A stretch of DNA of 64,000 bases from an uncultured Mucilaginibacter sp. (GCF_913773635.1 NZ_CAJYGQ010000011.1:186001-250000), one strand, 5' to 3'; shown: positions 1 to 10,324, counted from the stretch's first letter. Made by a program: numbers and translations. Notes: generated by a model not told the origin, from the letters alone.

Positions 1-572
1 GTGATATCAAATTCAAAGATTTGAATAATGATGGCTTAACCAACAGCAGCGATGCCCAGGTTATTACCAATAGTAACCCTAAGCATTATGGCGGTTTCAG
101 CAACAACTTTACTTACAAAAATTTTGATTTAAGTGTGCTGTTCAATTGGTCGTACGGTAATGATATTTTGTATGTAGGAAGAGGCCGTATTGAGGCGGGC
201 CAATCTACATTCGCCAATCCTTCCGAGCAGTACTGGTTTAACCGCTGGACTGTTGCCAACCCATCAAACACTTATCCTGGTATAAGCTCGCAGGGCAGGC
301 TTGATGTTTCCTCATATTACAAGGAGGACGGATCATTTTTAAGGTTGAGAAATTTAACTCTGGGCTATAATTTGAATGAAACCAAAGTTTTAAAAAAGAT
401 AGGTATTAAAGGCCTGCGTGTTTATGCCACCGGTGTAAACCTGTATACCTGGACAAACTACAGTGGCTTTGACCCCGAGATTAATTCTTACACGCCGTTG
501 TTACCTGGTGTTGACAACATTTCTTATCCCCGCGAACGGTCAATCATTTTCGGACTTAACATTAAACTATAA
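1..572 (+). CDS. SusC/RagA-type TonB-dependent outer-membrane protein, C-terminal fragment (5' end outside window)
   Basis: Reading frame is open from the window start (DIKFKDLNNDG...), with typical SusC C-terminal motifs (NPKHYGGFSNNFTYKNFDLSVLFNWSYG; SFLRLRNLTLGYNL) and an adjacent SusD gene. Confidence 0.93.
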   Translation, partial: DIKFKDLNNDGLTNSSDAQVITNSNPKHYGGFSNNFTYKNFDLSVLFNWSYGNDILYVGRGRIEAGQSTFANPSEQYWFNRWTVANPSNTYPGISSQGRLDVSSYYKEDGSFLRLRNLTLGYNLNETKVLKKIGIKGLRVYATGVNLYTWTNYSGFDPEINSYTPLLPGVDNISYPRERSIIFGLNIKL

Positions 573-2209
573 TGAAAAAGATATTTACCCTCATATTCTG
601 CGTGCTTGCATTGTTATGCGGCTCGTGTAAAAAATTCCTTGATCAAAAGCCGTATTCACTTATTGCACCCGAAAACTTTTTTAAATCGGCAAATGATGCT
701 GAATTGGCCATTACCGGCGTGTACGATGTGATGAATGCACCCTCTATACAAGGCTATGGCAACCAAGCTCTTTGGGGCAGGGGTATGCATTACCTAACCA
801 ACTTAGGTGTTGATGATTTAACTCAAGATGTGCGCTATACCACAGCAATCCCTGATTTGATGCCGTTTTATGACTATACTTACACGGCCGATAATCCTAA
901 CTTATGGTATGCCTATTTTTCATTGTATGCAGGTATAAACCGCGCAAACTTTGTTATTGAACGTGTACCAACCATTGATATGAATGCAACCCGCCGCGCT
1001 CAAATTGTGGGCGAGGCGCAATACATGAGAGGTATGTTTTACTGCTATCTTGCCTGGCTTTGGGGCGGTGTACCTGTAACAACAAGCACCAATCCGGAGA
1101 TTACCACTCCACGTTTACCGGTACAGCAAGTGTTACAGCAAGCCGAAGCCGATTTTAAAGCCGCCTACAACGTGCTTCCCGCTCGTAGCACTATTATAGG
1201 GCGTGTTAATAAATACACAGCGGCAGGTTTTTTGGCTAAGCTTTATTTGTATGAAGCATCGTGTAAACAAAACAATGTAAGCCAGTCGTTAAACTTTGCA
1301 CTAAACAGCTTTGATTGGGTGAACGCCAGCGAGGCCTACACACAAGCACTAAATTGGGCTAAGGATGTGTATGACAACAGCGGCTATAAACTAATCCGCC
1401 CGTTTAATTACCTTTTTCTGGCCGCAACCGAGGCAGCAGCACGCGACGAGAACATGATGATTGTGCAGGCTGGCACCGGCGGCTCGCAGGAGATTATTTT
1501 ATTTTCATACCTGGCCGGCCCAAGAGGTAGTTACCGTACAAATTCGGGAACTTACGGTTGGCTAAGACCGCACCGGGAAACATATCTGCGCTATAACGCT
1601 AATGACGGCCGCATAAGCACTATGAGTGGTTACCTCAATACCACTACCAATTTTACCACTATAAACGGCTTTAAATATTATACTCCCGAACCTATATCAA
1701 CAAGCACCATAGGCACCTTATGTGTAAATAAGTGGCGCGAAGATGATCCAAATGCTAAACTGGCAAGAGGTATAGACACCTTTTCGGGAGAAACTGATTT
1801 TGCCATACTGAGATTTGCCGATATTATACTGATGTACGCCGAAGCCAAATTCCAAACAGGTGATGAGGCGGGTGCACGCGCACTGCTGCGCGAGATACGT
1901 TTACGCGCTTGTGGTGATGATGTTGCTAAAACTACGACAGTTACTACAGCCTACTTTAAAACCGATTTTATGACAGAATTGCTGGATGAGAGAGGTCGCG
2001 AACTTTTGGCAGAAGGCTGGAGAAGATTTGACCTGATCAGAACAGGCAGAATAAGAACTGTTTTAAATGGATTAAGCACTGCCAATATGTTTCCCGGGCA
2101 TGACATAAACTTGATTAAAGCAAATTTTCAAGATTATAAAATATGGTATCCAATACCAAGTCGTGACATTGCCACAAACACTAATCTGGTACAAAACCCA
2201 GGTTATTAA
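572..2209 (+). CDS. SusD/RagB-like nutrient-binding outer-membrane lipoprotein
   Basis: 545 aa with lipobox-like LLCGSCKKFLDQKP, C-terminal ELLDERGRELLAEGWRRFDLIRTG, directly after SusC. Confidence 0.95.
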   Translation: MKKIFTLIFCVLALLCGSCKKFLDQKPYSLIAPENFFKSANDAELAITGVYDVMNAPSIQGYGNQALWGRGMHYLTNLGVDDLTQDVRYTTAIPDLMPFYDYTYTADNPNLWYAYFSLYAGINRANFVIERVPTIDMNATRRAQIVGEAQYMRGMFYCYLAWLWGGVPVTTSTNPEITTPRLPVQQVLQQAEADFKAAYNVLPARSTIIGRVNKYTAAGFLAKLYLYEASCKQNNVSQSLNFALNSFDWVNASEAYTQALNWAKDVYDNSGYKLIRPFNYLFLAATEAAARDENMMIVQAGTGGSQEIILFSYLAGPRGSYRTNSGTYGWLRPHRETYLRYNANDGRISTMSGYLNTTTNFTTINGFKYYTPEPISTSTIGTLCVNKWREDDPNAKLARGIDTFSGETDFAILRFADIILMYAEAKFQTGDEAGARALLREIRLRACGDDVAKTTTVTTAYFKTDFMTELLDERGRELLAEGWRRFDLIRTGRIRTVLNGLSTANMFPGHDINLIKANFQDYKIWYPIPSRDIATNTNLVQNPGY

Positions 2210-2253
2210 AAGTTTTCAGTTTTTAAATAAATACCTAAACCATATCTACATCT

Positions 2254-2315
2254 CATGCCCGGCAACGAGCGCCATAATGCAGCAATGCGTAATGGCACTC
2301 GTTGCAAAAGGCATG
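2254..2315. repeat. Large intergenic imperfect palindrome/hairpin
   Basis: CATGCC-(c)-GGCAACGAGCGCCAT...ATGGCACTCGTTGC-aaaa-GGCATG: 14-bp inner stem (one G:T wobble) enclosed by an outer CATGCC/GGCATG stem. No clear T-tract follows. Confidence 0.7.
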
Positions 2316-2481
2316 TTATGCGCCTAATTCTATTTTCTAGCAACAATAAGCAGGTGGAGCTTCAATATAGTGAATAAGCCTCTAAGTTTAATCAATCTAT
2401 ATGGCCTGCTATATAATAGGCAGGTAAAGCGTTGCCCTCCTGGTAAGCCGATTCTAGTATTTCTTCTGCAACTAAAAAATA

Positions 2482-5316
2482 ATGAAAAAACTATCTATAA
2501 TAATTGCCTTGGCTGCGGTTTACTTAACGGCACCCCAAATAAGCCATGCACAAATTCAGTGGCCTGCAATAACACACGAAAACCGCCCGTGGGGGCGATG
2601 GTGGTGGCAGGGCAGCGCAGTTACCAAGCCCGATTTGGCCTGGACAATGGAGCAGTACAAGGCTGCCGGCCTGGGAGGTATGGAAATTACACCCGTATAT
2701 GGCGTAAAGGGTGCAGAGAAGCAGTTTATACCTTTTCTTTCACCCGCGTGGATGGATATGCTAAAATATACCGTACAACAAGGTAAACGCCTTGATATGG
2801 GCATAGACATGGCTAATGCCACAGGATGGCCTTTTGGTGGCCCCTGGGTTGATTATGCTGATGCCACTAAAGAATTGTTTTGGAAATCTTACAGTGTTAA
2901 AGGAGGAGATGTATTAAACGAAACCGTGACGTTTGTACAGGCACCCTACCTTACACAAGCCGGTACACGTGTCAAGATCAATGAAATAAAGCAACCTTTT
3001 GTTGCAAACAATAACTTACAGCAACTAGGTATAGAGCAAATAAGATATCCTGTTGCGCTGCCATTAAGTGTACTAATGGCTTACAACCAATCAGGATCAG
3101 CAATTAACCTTACCAGTAAAGTTGGTGCGGATGGCCGGCTTGATTGGAAGGCACCCGCGGGTGATTGGAAACTGTACGCTGTTTTTACCGGCAGCCACGG
3201 CAAGATGGTTGAAAGGGCTGCTCCCGGCGGAGAAGGTTATGTAATAGATCACTTTTCAAAACGGGCTATTAACAACTACCTGAAAAATTTTGATAAACCG
3301 TTTGATCTTAAAAACGGTAAGCTGATCAGGGCATTTTTTAATGATTCGTATGAGGTAGATGATGCAAATGGCGAGGCTAACTTCACGCCCGCATTATTTG
3401 AAGAATTTAAAACCCGGCGTGGCTATGACCTGCGCAACCACTTGCCTGGGCTTTTAACAGCAGATGGCAAAGAAACAGATAAACGCATATTGTATGATTA
3501 CCGTTTAACTATATCCGAATTATTGCTTGACAATTTCACCAAACCCTGGCAGGAGTGGGCGCGCTCAAAGGGTTCAGTTATCCGTAACCAGGCACATGGC
3601 TCACCAGCCAATATTTTGGATTTGTATGCTGCATCAGACATTCCCGAAACTGAAGGCAACGATGTAATGAGCTTCAAATTTGCTACCTCCGCTGCGCATG
3701 TTAGTGGTAAGCGCCTGGCGTCTACCGAGTCGGGCACATGGATGAACGAGCATTTCATGACCAAGCTGAGCGATGTAAAGGAATCGGTTGACAGGTGTTT
3801 TGTTGGAGGTGTAAACCACGTTTTTTATCATGGCGTAAACTATTCTCCAAAAAACGTTTCATGGCCTGGCTGGCTGTTTTATGCAGCGGTAAACTTTACA
3901 CCCGCTGATCCTTTTTGGCGTGACTTTGGAACGTTAAATAACTATTTTGCACGTTGCCAGTCGTTTTTGCAACAGGGCAAACCCGATAACGATGTACTGC
4001 TATATATGCCCATAGCTGATAGCTTTTCTGATTATGGCGGTAGCTTATTAAAGCACTATCATAACATGGATCAGTTTAAGGCACATGGTTTTGAAAAAAG
4101 CGCACGCGAAATGCTGGCCAAAGGCTACACATTTGATTTCATATCAGATAGGCAGCTTATGGATGTAAAACAAAACAGCAATAATCTACTTACAGGTGGC
4201 GGAAACTATAAAACCCTTATAATACCCGATTGCAGTTTAATTCCCTTGGCAACCTTACAACGCATTATTGAATTGGCTACTAACGGCGCACAAATTATTG
4301 TGCTTAAAAATCTCCCTAATAATGTTGCCGGGTTGTACACCGCCGAAACCAAAGCTAAGTTTGACGCGCTTATTAGTAAGTTTAATTTTACCGATTTAAG
4401 CTCAGGCATAAAAAAAGCGGTTATAGGCAAAGGAAGTGTTTTGATAGGTGATGATTTACAAAAACTGTTAAATACAACAGCTGTAAAGCGCGAAACCATG
4501 ACCGATGCAGGCCTGCAATTTTCACGACGCAGCAACGCTAATGGCAAAACTTATTTTATTGTAAATCAAACCCGCAAGGCAGTAAACCAAAATATACAAC
4601 TAAACACAAATGCAGTTTCGGCTGCAATATTTAACCCTATGACTGAGCGTTACGGTTTGGCAGCTACTGCCAAACAGCTCAACAACACTTCGATGTATAT
4701 ACAATTGCAGCCGGGCGAAAGCTGTATTGTTCAAACCTTTAATACGGTAAAAAAAGGCCAGCAATACGCTAATTATGAACCTGCCGGCAACGCAACCAAA
4801 ATTAGCGGTACATGGAATCTTAAGTTTGAGCATGGTGGCCCCGAATTACCGCCATCGGTACAATTGGATAAACTCAAACCCTGGACAGATATAGAGGGAG
4901 AAAGTTATCAATCATTCTCTGGAGTTGGCAGTTATAGCATCACTTTTCCAATGCCCAAAGCAGATGCCGATATGTGGCAAATGAATTTTGAAAAGGCTTT
5001 TGGAAGTGTTGAGGTTTATTTGAATGATACCAAAATTGCTACCCTGTTAGGTCCGCAGTATACGGTTAACATACCGGCCGGTAAATTTAAACATTCAAAC
5101 AAGCTTGAATTTAAAGTGGTAAATTCAATGGCAAATCGCATTAAGGATATGGAGAAGAAAAACATTCCATATAAGATTTTTTACAACGTTAATTTTCAGC
5201 CACGCGATCAGGCCAACAGGGGTGCCGACCGCTTATTCACTGCACTGAATATGCCGGTTCAGCCATCAGGAATGGTTGGAAATGTAACAGTGGCGCCATT
5301 GCGTTTAATGAAGTAG
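2482..5316 (+). CDS. GH106-like glycoside hydrolase (putative alpha-L-rhamnosidase)
   Basis: 944 aa with signal peptide; N-terminal ENRPWGRWWWQGSAVTKPDLAWTMEQYKAAGLGGMEITPVYG and DMANATGWPFGGPWV resemble the GH106 family; adjacent to SusCD. Confidence 0.75.
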   Translation: MKKLSIIIALAAVYLTAPQISHAQIQWPAITHENRPWGRWWWQGSAVTKPDLAWTMEQYKAAGLGGMEITPVYGVKGAEKQFIPFLSPAWMDMLKYTVQQGKRLDMGIDMANATGWPFGGPWVDYADATKELFWKSYSVKGGDVLNETVTFVQAPYLTQAGTRVKINEIKQPFVANNNLQQLGIEQIRYPVALPLSVLMAYNQSGSAINLTSKVGADGRLDWKAPAGDWKLYAVFTGSHGKMVERAAPGGEGYVIDHFSKRAINNYLKNFDKPFDLKNGKLIRAFFNDSYEVDDANGEANFTPALFEEFKTRRGYDLRNHLPGLLTADGKETDKRILYDYRLTISELLLDNFTKPWQEWARSKGSVIRNQAHGSPANILDLYAASDIPETEGNDVMSFKFATSAAHVSGKRLASTESGTWMNEHFMTKLSDVKESVDRCFVGGVNHVFYHGVNYSPKNVSWPGWLFYAAVNFTPADPFWRDFGTLNNYFARCQSFLQQGKPDNDVLLYMPIADSFSDYGGSLLKHYHNMDQFKAHGFEKSAREMLAKGYTFDFISDRQLMDVKQNSNNLLTGGGNYKTLIIPDCSLIPLATLQRIIELATNGAQIIVLKNLPNNVAGLYTAETKAKFDALISKFNFTDLSSGIKKAVIGKGSVLIGDDLQKLLNTTAVKRETMTDAGLQFSRRSNANGKTYFIVNQTRKAVNQNIQLNTNAVSAAIFNPMTERYGLAATAKQLNNTSMYIQLQPGESCIVQTFNTVKKGQQYANYEPAGNATKISGTWNLKFEHGGPELPPSVQLDKLKPWTDIEGESYQSFSGVGSYSITFPMPKADADMWQMNFEKAFGSVEVYLNDTKIATLLGPQYTVNIPAGKFKHSNKLEFKVVNSMANRIKDMEKKNIPYKIFYNVNFQPRDQANRGADRLFTALNMPVQPSGMVGNVTVAPLRLMK

Positions 5317-5377
5317 AATTTTAGATAAGCACATATTCCTAACGAACTTATCTATAGTTTGCCACTCTTCATAAAGG

Positions 5378-5422
5378 AAAAGCATATTTAAAAGGTTTTA
5401 GGACTGATTGAATATGCTTTTT
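5378..5422 (+). terminator. Putative intrinsic terminator after the GH106-like gene
   Basis: AAAAGCATATT ... AATATGCTTTTT inverted repeat ending in a T-run. Confidence 0.5.
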
Positions 5423-5690
5423 GTATTATTGGAGTTTAGTGAGTTGAGCGATGATGTTCGACATGCTTTTGCATTAGCCTGCGTTGTTGCGGCATGTAAC
5501 GAATCATTATGACACAATGAAACAATTAGTTTTTAGACAGATTATACATTTGTAATTAAACCGCTAAACAAGCAATGATCAGTCATTGCTACCTTAATTT
5601 TGCAGTTGTTAATTATATCAAATTCGTTAAACCCAGCAGCTGTATACAGTAATCAACTAATACGTTTGCGAAACAATTCAAGTAACATTA

Positions 5691-7019
5691 ATGCCTCAAA
5701 AAGCGCCTATAGATCAATTATTGAAGCCGGTTAGTAAGTTTATACACTTGGAATACACCAGTGGGCTTGTACTGCTTTTTGGCGTGGTATTGGCCATTGC
5801 CTGGGTAAATTCACCTTTTGCTGATTCATATCATCATTTATGGGAGATCAATTTTTCGGTAGGCTTTGGGGGCGACAAGCTTAGCTATCCCTTACATTTA
5901 TGGATCAATGACGGGCTAATGGCCATATTCTTTTTTGTAATTGGCCTTGAATTAAAGCGGGAGTTTTTGGCAGGTGAATTATCAACGGTTAAAAAGGCGG
6001 CGTTACCCATGTTTGCGGCTTTAGGCGGGATGCTGGTACCGGCCGTTATATACACGGTTATTAACAGGGGGGGAGATGGTGCTCACGGTTGGGGAATACC
6101 CATGGCTACCGATATTGCCTTTGCGCTTGCACTGCTGTCAATGGCCGGTAAGCATATACCATCATCGGTTAAAGTATTTTTATCAGCTCTTGCGGTGGCT
6201 GATGACCTTGGTGCTGTGCTGGTAATTGCTTTTTTTTACAGCAGTAACCTGCATTTTACGCCACTGATGGTTGGCGGCGTATTTTTACTGGCATTGGTTA
6301 TAGGCAATGCAATAGGTATACGACACTCCGCTTTTTACCTCGTACTTGGGCTTGGCGTATGGGTTGGCTTCCTGCTGTCGGGTGTGCATGCTACTATTGC
6401 AGGTGTGTTGGTGGCATTTACTATTCCTGCAAGGCGAAAAGTAGATGAGCAGCGTTATGCAACGCGCCTCAAGGAACTTTCAGATGAATTTGAGCAGGAA
6501 ATACCCAATTGCAGTACCCTTATAACGCCAAGACAACATGAGCTTATTGAGTATATAAAAGGCTTAAGTTTAGCGGCGCAAACGCCATTACAAAAAATTG
6601 AATCGTCATTACATCCTTGGGTAGCGTTTTTAATTATGCCGCTGTTTGCTTTGGCAAATTCGGGAATTGTCATAAGCGCTGATTTTATAGAAAAATTGGT
6701 TAACCCGGTTAGTATAGGAGTAATTTGCGGGTTAATATTGGGCAAGTTTACAGGTGTGCTTGCTTTCACCTGGCTGTTGGTTAAAATCAAGGTTGCAGAG
6801 CTGCCGTACGCCGCTAAATGGCAACATATTGTAGGTGTATCAACACTCGCCGGTATAGGTTTTACCATGTCATTATTTGTTTCGTCGCTTGCATTTTCAA
6901 ATGCCGAACGAATAGAGCAGGCGAAATACGGTATCCTGGTTGCCTCGGTTGTTGCCGGTATATCAGGCATCATTATTTTGAAACGCTCTGCGCCTGCATC
7001 AACACCGGTTAATGAATAA
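5691..7019 (+). CDS. nhaA: Na+/H+ antiporter NhaA
   Basis: 442 aa; MAIFFFVIGLELKREFLAGELS, GWGIPMATDIAFALALLSM, LAVADDLGAVLVIAFFY and GVSTLAGIGFTMSLFVSSLAF are NhaA hallmarks. Confidence 0.96.
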   Translation: MPQKAPIDQLLKPVSKFIHLEYTSGLVLLFGVVLAIAWVNSPFADSYHHLWEINFSVGFGGDKLSYPLHLWINDGLMAIFFFVIGLELKREFLAGELSTVKKAALPMFAALGGMLVPAVIYTVINRGGDGAHGWGIPMATDIAFALALLSMAGKHIPSSVKVFLSALAVADDLGAVLVIAFFYSSNLHFTPLMVGGVFLLALVIGNAIGIRHSAFYLVLGLGVWVGFLLSGVHATIAGVLVAFTIPARRKVDEQRYATRLKELSDEFEQEIPNCSTLITPRQHELIEYIKGLSLAAQTPLQKIESSLHPWVAFLIMPLFALANSGIVISADFIEKLVNPVSIGVICGLILGKFTGVLAFTWLLVKIKVAELPYAAKWQHIVGVSTLAGIGFTMSLFVSSLAFSNAERIEQAKYGILVASVVAGISGIIILKRSAPASTPVNE

Positions 7020-7343
7020 AAGATAAAATATGCCGCCTAATGCGTACATCATTACGTCAGCATAATCGGCCGTGTAACGTTGTATGTAAAAGGGTAATAC
7101 AAGCTCAAAAATAACGCTGTAGAATACTACTATGTAGAGCACTTGGCCGATAGTTAAAATCAATGTTTTAGCTCCAAAAATTAAACGCATAACCGATCGG
7201 GTAATCAATGCAGTTAACGGAACGATAAGCAAATCATTAAGATAGTACCTTACAAACTCAGGGAGCGCGATGTGTGTCTTTTCGGCAAAATAGACCGTTA
7301 ACCCAACGGTAGATAATACTGCTAACCAATACCTCCAGTTCAT
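6999..7343 (-). CDS. Small integral membrane protein of unknown function
   Basis: 114 aa, hydrophobic; start overlaps the stop of the upstream small zinc-ribbon gene (TAATG); 3' end overlaps the nhaA 3' end. Confidence 0.65.
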   Translation of the reverse strand: MNWRYWLAVLSTVGLTVYFAEKTHIALPEFVRYYLNDLLIVPLTALITRSVMRLIFGAKTLILTIGQVLYIVVFYSVIFELVLPFYIQRYTADYADVMMYALGGIFYLLFINRC

Positions 7344-7579
7344 TAAGCAAATGCAATTACTACAATAAGCCCAACAATGGAAACTATTGCAAGAAAAATG
7401 TAGCGAGCGTAAGCTGGCAATGAGTCAATAAAGCTATAACCCTCATTTACTGATTTTTTTATGCGGGTTGCATACCTGCTGTCAAGTATTGCATCGCAAT
7501 TGCTGCATCGCTGATCATGTTTGCCGTCAGAAATACTCCATTGCCCACAACCAGGACATTTGATCTTGTTTAAGCTCAT
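7343..7579 (-). CDS. Small zinc-ribbon/TM protein of unknown function
   Basis: MSLNKIKCPGCGQWSISDGKHDQRCSNCDAIL has two CxxC pairs, then one C-terminal TM. ORF track extends to 7630; I prefer the internal ATG at 7579. Confidence 0.65.
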   Translation of the reverse strand: MSLNKIKCPGCGQWSISDGKHDQRCSNCDAILDSRYATRIKKSVNEGYSFIDSLPAYARYIFLAIVSIVGLIVVIAFA

Positions 7580-7802
7580 AGTAAATTTAAATAAAAAGAT
7601 AGACTGGCCTATATTCAAGGTCTCGGGCAAAGTGTAAAATCAATATTAAATTCTGTTAAGACAAGTAATTCCAGAAACGAACATATTTAGAGCTTAGTGT
7701 TAGGTGTATAAACCGCCAATTTGGCAACCGTAACGGACAAATGATAACACATTCGAACAATACGGAACGTAGCGTTAAGTTGCTCGATTTGCTAAAAATT
7801 AC

Positions 7803-7836
7803 AAAAGAGCTTTGATGACAATCAAAAGCTCTTTTA
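7803..7836 (-). terminator. Intrinsic terminator-like hairpin downstream of the minus-strand beta-helix gene
   Basis: AAAAGAGCTTTGATgacaATCAAAAGCTCTTTT inverted repeat with A/T-rich ends. Confidence 0.65.
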
Positions 7837-7863
7837 TCAGCACAATGACTCTTTAATATTCTT

Positions 7864-9219
7864 TTAATTCAACTCGTATGCCCCAAGCGTAACCGACCCT
7901 TGCCTACGGCTTTTTCCATTGAAATCTGTAGTGCTGAATATCCGGGGGTGCCCCATGCTTATAGCAGGGCTTCCGGGTTTAAGCGCAAAGTTTGCATTGA
8001 GGCTGTTTGCCGCGTTTACAAAATCAGGACTTTTACCATTTATGCAGGTGCCGGTGTTAACGTTTACTACAGCTTTTGACGGTGTGGTAATGTTATAATG
8101 CAGGTTGTTTTCATAAATGAGCTTAGTGTTTTGATAGTTGGAATTGATAACGGAAGCACTTTCGGCAACCAAAATATTATTTACAATATGTACGTCGCTG
8201 CTTACACCGGTTAGTATTTGCCCCGGGTTAAACTCCGGACTGCGTGAGTTGCAATATGCAGTGTTGTTAACAATGTCAACATGATCGCTTTGAAAGGCAT
8301 GTATACCCGTGCCGCCGTTATACCAGCAAACATTGTTCTCAATTAACGTGCGGGAGCTGTATCCGCCCTGTTTTGATCCGTTTTGCTTGTTGCGGAAGTC
8401 ATCAATGATGATACCATTACCATCATAAATTTTGCACATTTTTATCCAGGGTACTAACGAACGGTTGTTGTAGCACTTATTTCTACGGATAACGTTATGA
8501 TATCCTGGCTTTTTATCGTAGTTGTAAAACTGGTAAAATGCAATGCCACTGGTGCCAAATAAGCTATACAAGCTATTATTATAAACTACATTATCTTCAA
8601 CGGTAACATAATCGCACTGCGATGCGCCAATACCCCCGCCCCCACAATCATGCACAATGTTATTAGTGATAATAATATGGTGCGACCGTTTCTTTTTATA
8701 GCTCTCCACCACAATACCATTACCGTTATATTGCGGGTCAATAGTACCTTTTTTGTTTGCGCAACTTTGCGGCTGCTTCAGCGCTTTGGCTAACTTGATG
8801 TTTGCATTATTCCCAATAACTTCAAATCCATCAATCTTAACATAACTTACCCCTTTGTTAATAGAAATGCCCGCCCAACCGTCAAACTTAATTACGGGTT
8901 TATGGCCAGGGTAGTTGGTGTAGGTGATGTACTTGTTCTTGTTGCCGCTTTTGGGTATGTTAAGTACGTTGCAAGGTGCGCAATCATTGGTGTAAGTACC
9001 GTTCATCACAAAAACAGTATCTCCTGCCGAGGTAAGGTCTGCCGCCTGCTGTATTGTTTTCTTGGGCCTTTGAACGCTTTGTCCGTCGTTTTCTTTTTTA
9101 CCGTTTGCAGCGCTTACATAATAGTTTTTGGCGCTCAATTCAGTTGCAAAACAAACTAGTAAGCATAATAAATAACAAAGTCTCATCCCAATAGTAGCCT
9201 TAAATTCCATCCACAACAA
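7864..9219 (-). CDS. Secreted right-handed parallel beta-helix (pectate lyase-like) protein
   Basis: Signal-peptide-like N-terminus, then repeated N-rich coils (IIITNNIVHDCGGGGIGASQ, VTVEDNVVYNN, IENNVCWYNGGTGIHAF, VDIVNNTAYCNS) and a C-terminal LGAYE. Confidence 0.85.
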   Translation of the reverse strand: MLWMEFKATIGMRLCYLLCLLVCFATELSAKNYYVSAANGKKENDGQSVQRPKKTIQQAADLTSAGDTVFVMNGTYTNDCAPCNVLNIPKSGNKNKYITYTNYPGHKPVIKFDGWAGISINKGVSYVKIDGFEVIGNNANIKLAKALKQPQSCANKKGTIDPQYNGNGIVVESYKKKRSHHIIITNNIVHDCGGGGIGASQCDYVTVEDNVVYNNSLYSLFGTSGIAFYQFYNYDKKPGYHNVIRRNKCYNNRSLVPWIKMCKIYDGNGIIIDDFRNKQNGSKQGGYSSRTLIENNVCWYNGGTGIHAFQSDHVDIVNNTAYCNSRSPEFNPGQILTGVSSDVHIVNNILVAESASVINSNYQNTKLIYENNLHYNITTPSKAVVNVNTGTCINGKSPDFVNAANSLNANFALKPGSPAISMGHPRIFSTTDFNGKSRRQGSVTLGAYELN

Positions 9220-9438
9220 TAATTAACCGGTATTGTGTTATTAACATAACATGCAGGAACTAAAATTTGATTAAAAATTAAATGTAAAGGCTGTTTAATA
9301 CAATTGCCGCACTGCCCTTAGTGTTTGAATTAAAGGTAATTAACACATGGTTAAGCAGGGGCCATCACAATTAATTTAAGTTTGCGCAAACTAATCTGCA
9401 TAAAATGTATTTATGTACCTGTTACAATGTATTAAAAA

Positions 9439-9465
9439 GCCACTCATAAATATTATGATAGTGGC
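9439..9465. promoter_or_regulatory. Dyad/hairpin upstream of the exopolysaccharide operon
   Basis: GCCACT-CATAA-ata-TTATG-at-AGTGGC, 11-bp stem with a 2-nt bulge, about 60 bp upstream of the likely wza-like start. Confidence 0.45.
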
Positions 9466-9527
9466 AATCATATGTTGTATTTAATGAGAATCAGTTAATA
9501 TAAGTGACACTATTTAATAAATTATCT

Positions 9528-10322
9528 ATGGAAACAAAAACGAGTACTAAAAAACTGCAAACTATCAAGAGCTTAGTAATATTATTTGCTGTTACAGCAA
9601 TTTTATCATCATGTGGCTCGTACAAAAAAGTTCCTTATTTTCAAGATTTGGACAGATCGCAGGTAACATCTGAAGCCATTACCAATATGTCTTCACTTAC
9701 CATTCAGCCCGAAGATCAGATATCAATCAGCGTAACCAGCCTTAACCAGGATGCGGCTAACGTTTTCACTAATAATGGCAATCTTGCCGGTACCGATTCA
9801 CAAAACCCGGTTTATGGTTACACAGTTGACTCAAAAGGTGAAGTTACCCTGCCATTGCTTGGTGTAGTAAAAGTAAGCGGTAAAACCAGCGAAGAACTTT
9901 CAAAGCAATTACAACAACAACTTACCTCTTTCCTGAGCAAACCAAACGTATCAGTTAAAATTGTAAACTTTAAAGTTGCCGTACTAGGTGATGTTGCCCG
10001 TCCAAACATCTACCGCAGCTCAACCGACAGGCTTACTATTACAGAAGCTTTAAGCTTAGCTGGAGATTTAAACATCACTGCAAAACGTGATGATATTACT
10101 TTAGTAAGAGAGATTGACGGAAAGAGAACATATATTCCTATCGACTTAACTTCCAAAAACTTATTCCAGTCGCCTTATTTCTACATGAAATCAAACGACT
10201 TATTATTTGTACAGCCTGGAAAACTTAAACTGGCTACCGTTGATACCGGATACCGTAATGCCAGCTTAATTATTTCTGCTTTAACATTAGTGGCCATAGC
10301 CATTTCATTATTCACTAACTAA
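9528..10322 (+). CDS. Polysaccharide export outer-membrane lipoprotein (Wza-like, Poly_export/SLBB)
   Basis: LSSCGSYKKVPYFQDLD lipobox; IQPEDQISISVTSLN; GYTVDSKGEVTLPLLGVVKVSGKTSEEL; IYRSSTDRLTITEALSLAGDL. ORF track start 9504 is GTG; ATG at 9528 preferred. Confidence 0.93.
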   Translation: METKTSTKKLQTIKSLVILFAVTAILSSCGSYKKVPYFQDLDRSQVTSEAITNMSSLTIQPEDQISISVTSLNQDAANVFTNNGNLAGTDSQNPVYGYTVDSKGEVTLPLLGVVKVSGKTSEELSKQLQQQLTSFLSKPNVSVKIVNFKVAVLGDVARPNIYRSSTDRLTITEALSLAGDLNITAKRDDITLVREIDGKRTYIPIDLTSKNLFQSPYFYMKSNDLLFVQPGKLKLATVDTGYRNASLIISALTLVAIAISLFTN

Positions 10323-10324
10323 TT

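Noticed and set aside
2370-2786. 138-aa plus-strand ORF overlapping the start of the GH106-like gene
   Set aside because: Out-of-frame with the clearly homologous GH106-like CDS and low-complexity basic composition; likely spurious.
6455-6973. 172-aa minus-strand ORF inside nhaA
   Set aside because: Antisense shadow of a confidently identified nhaA; no recognisable domain.
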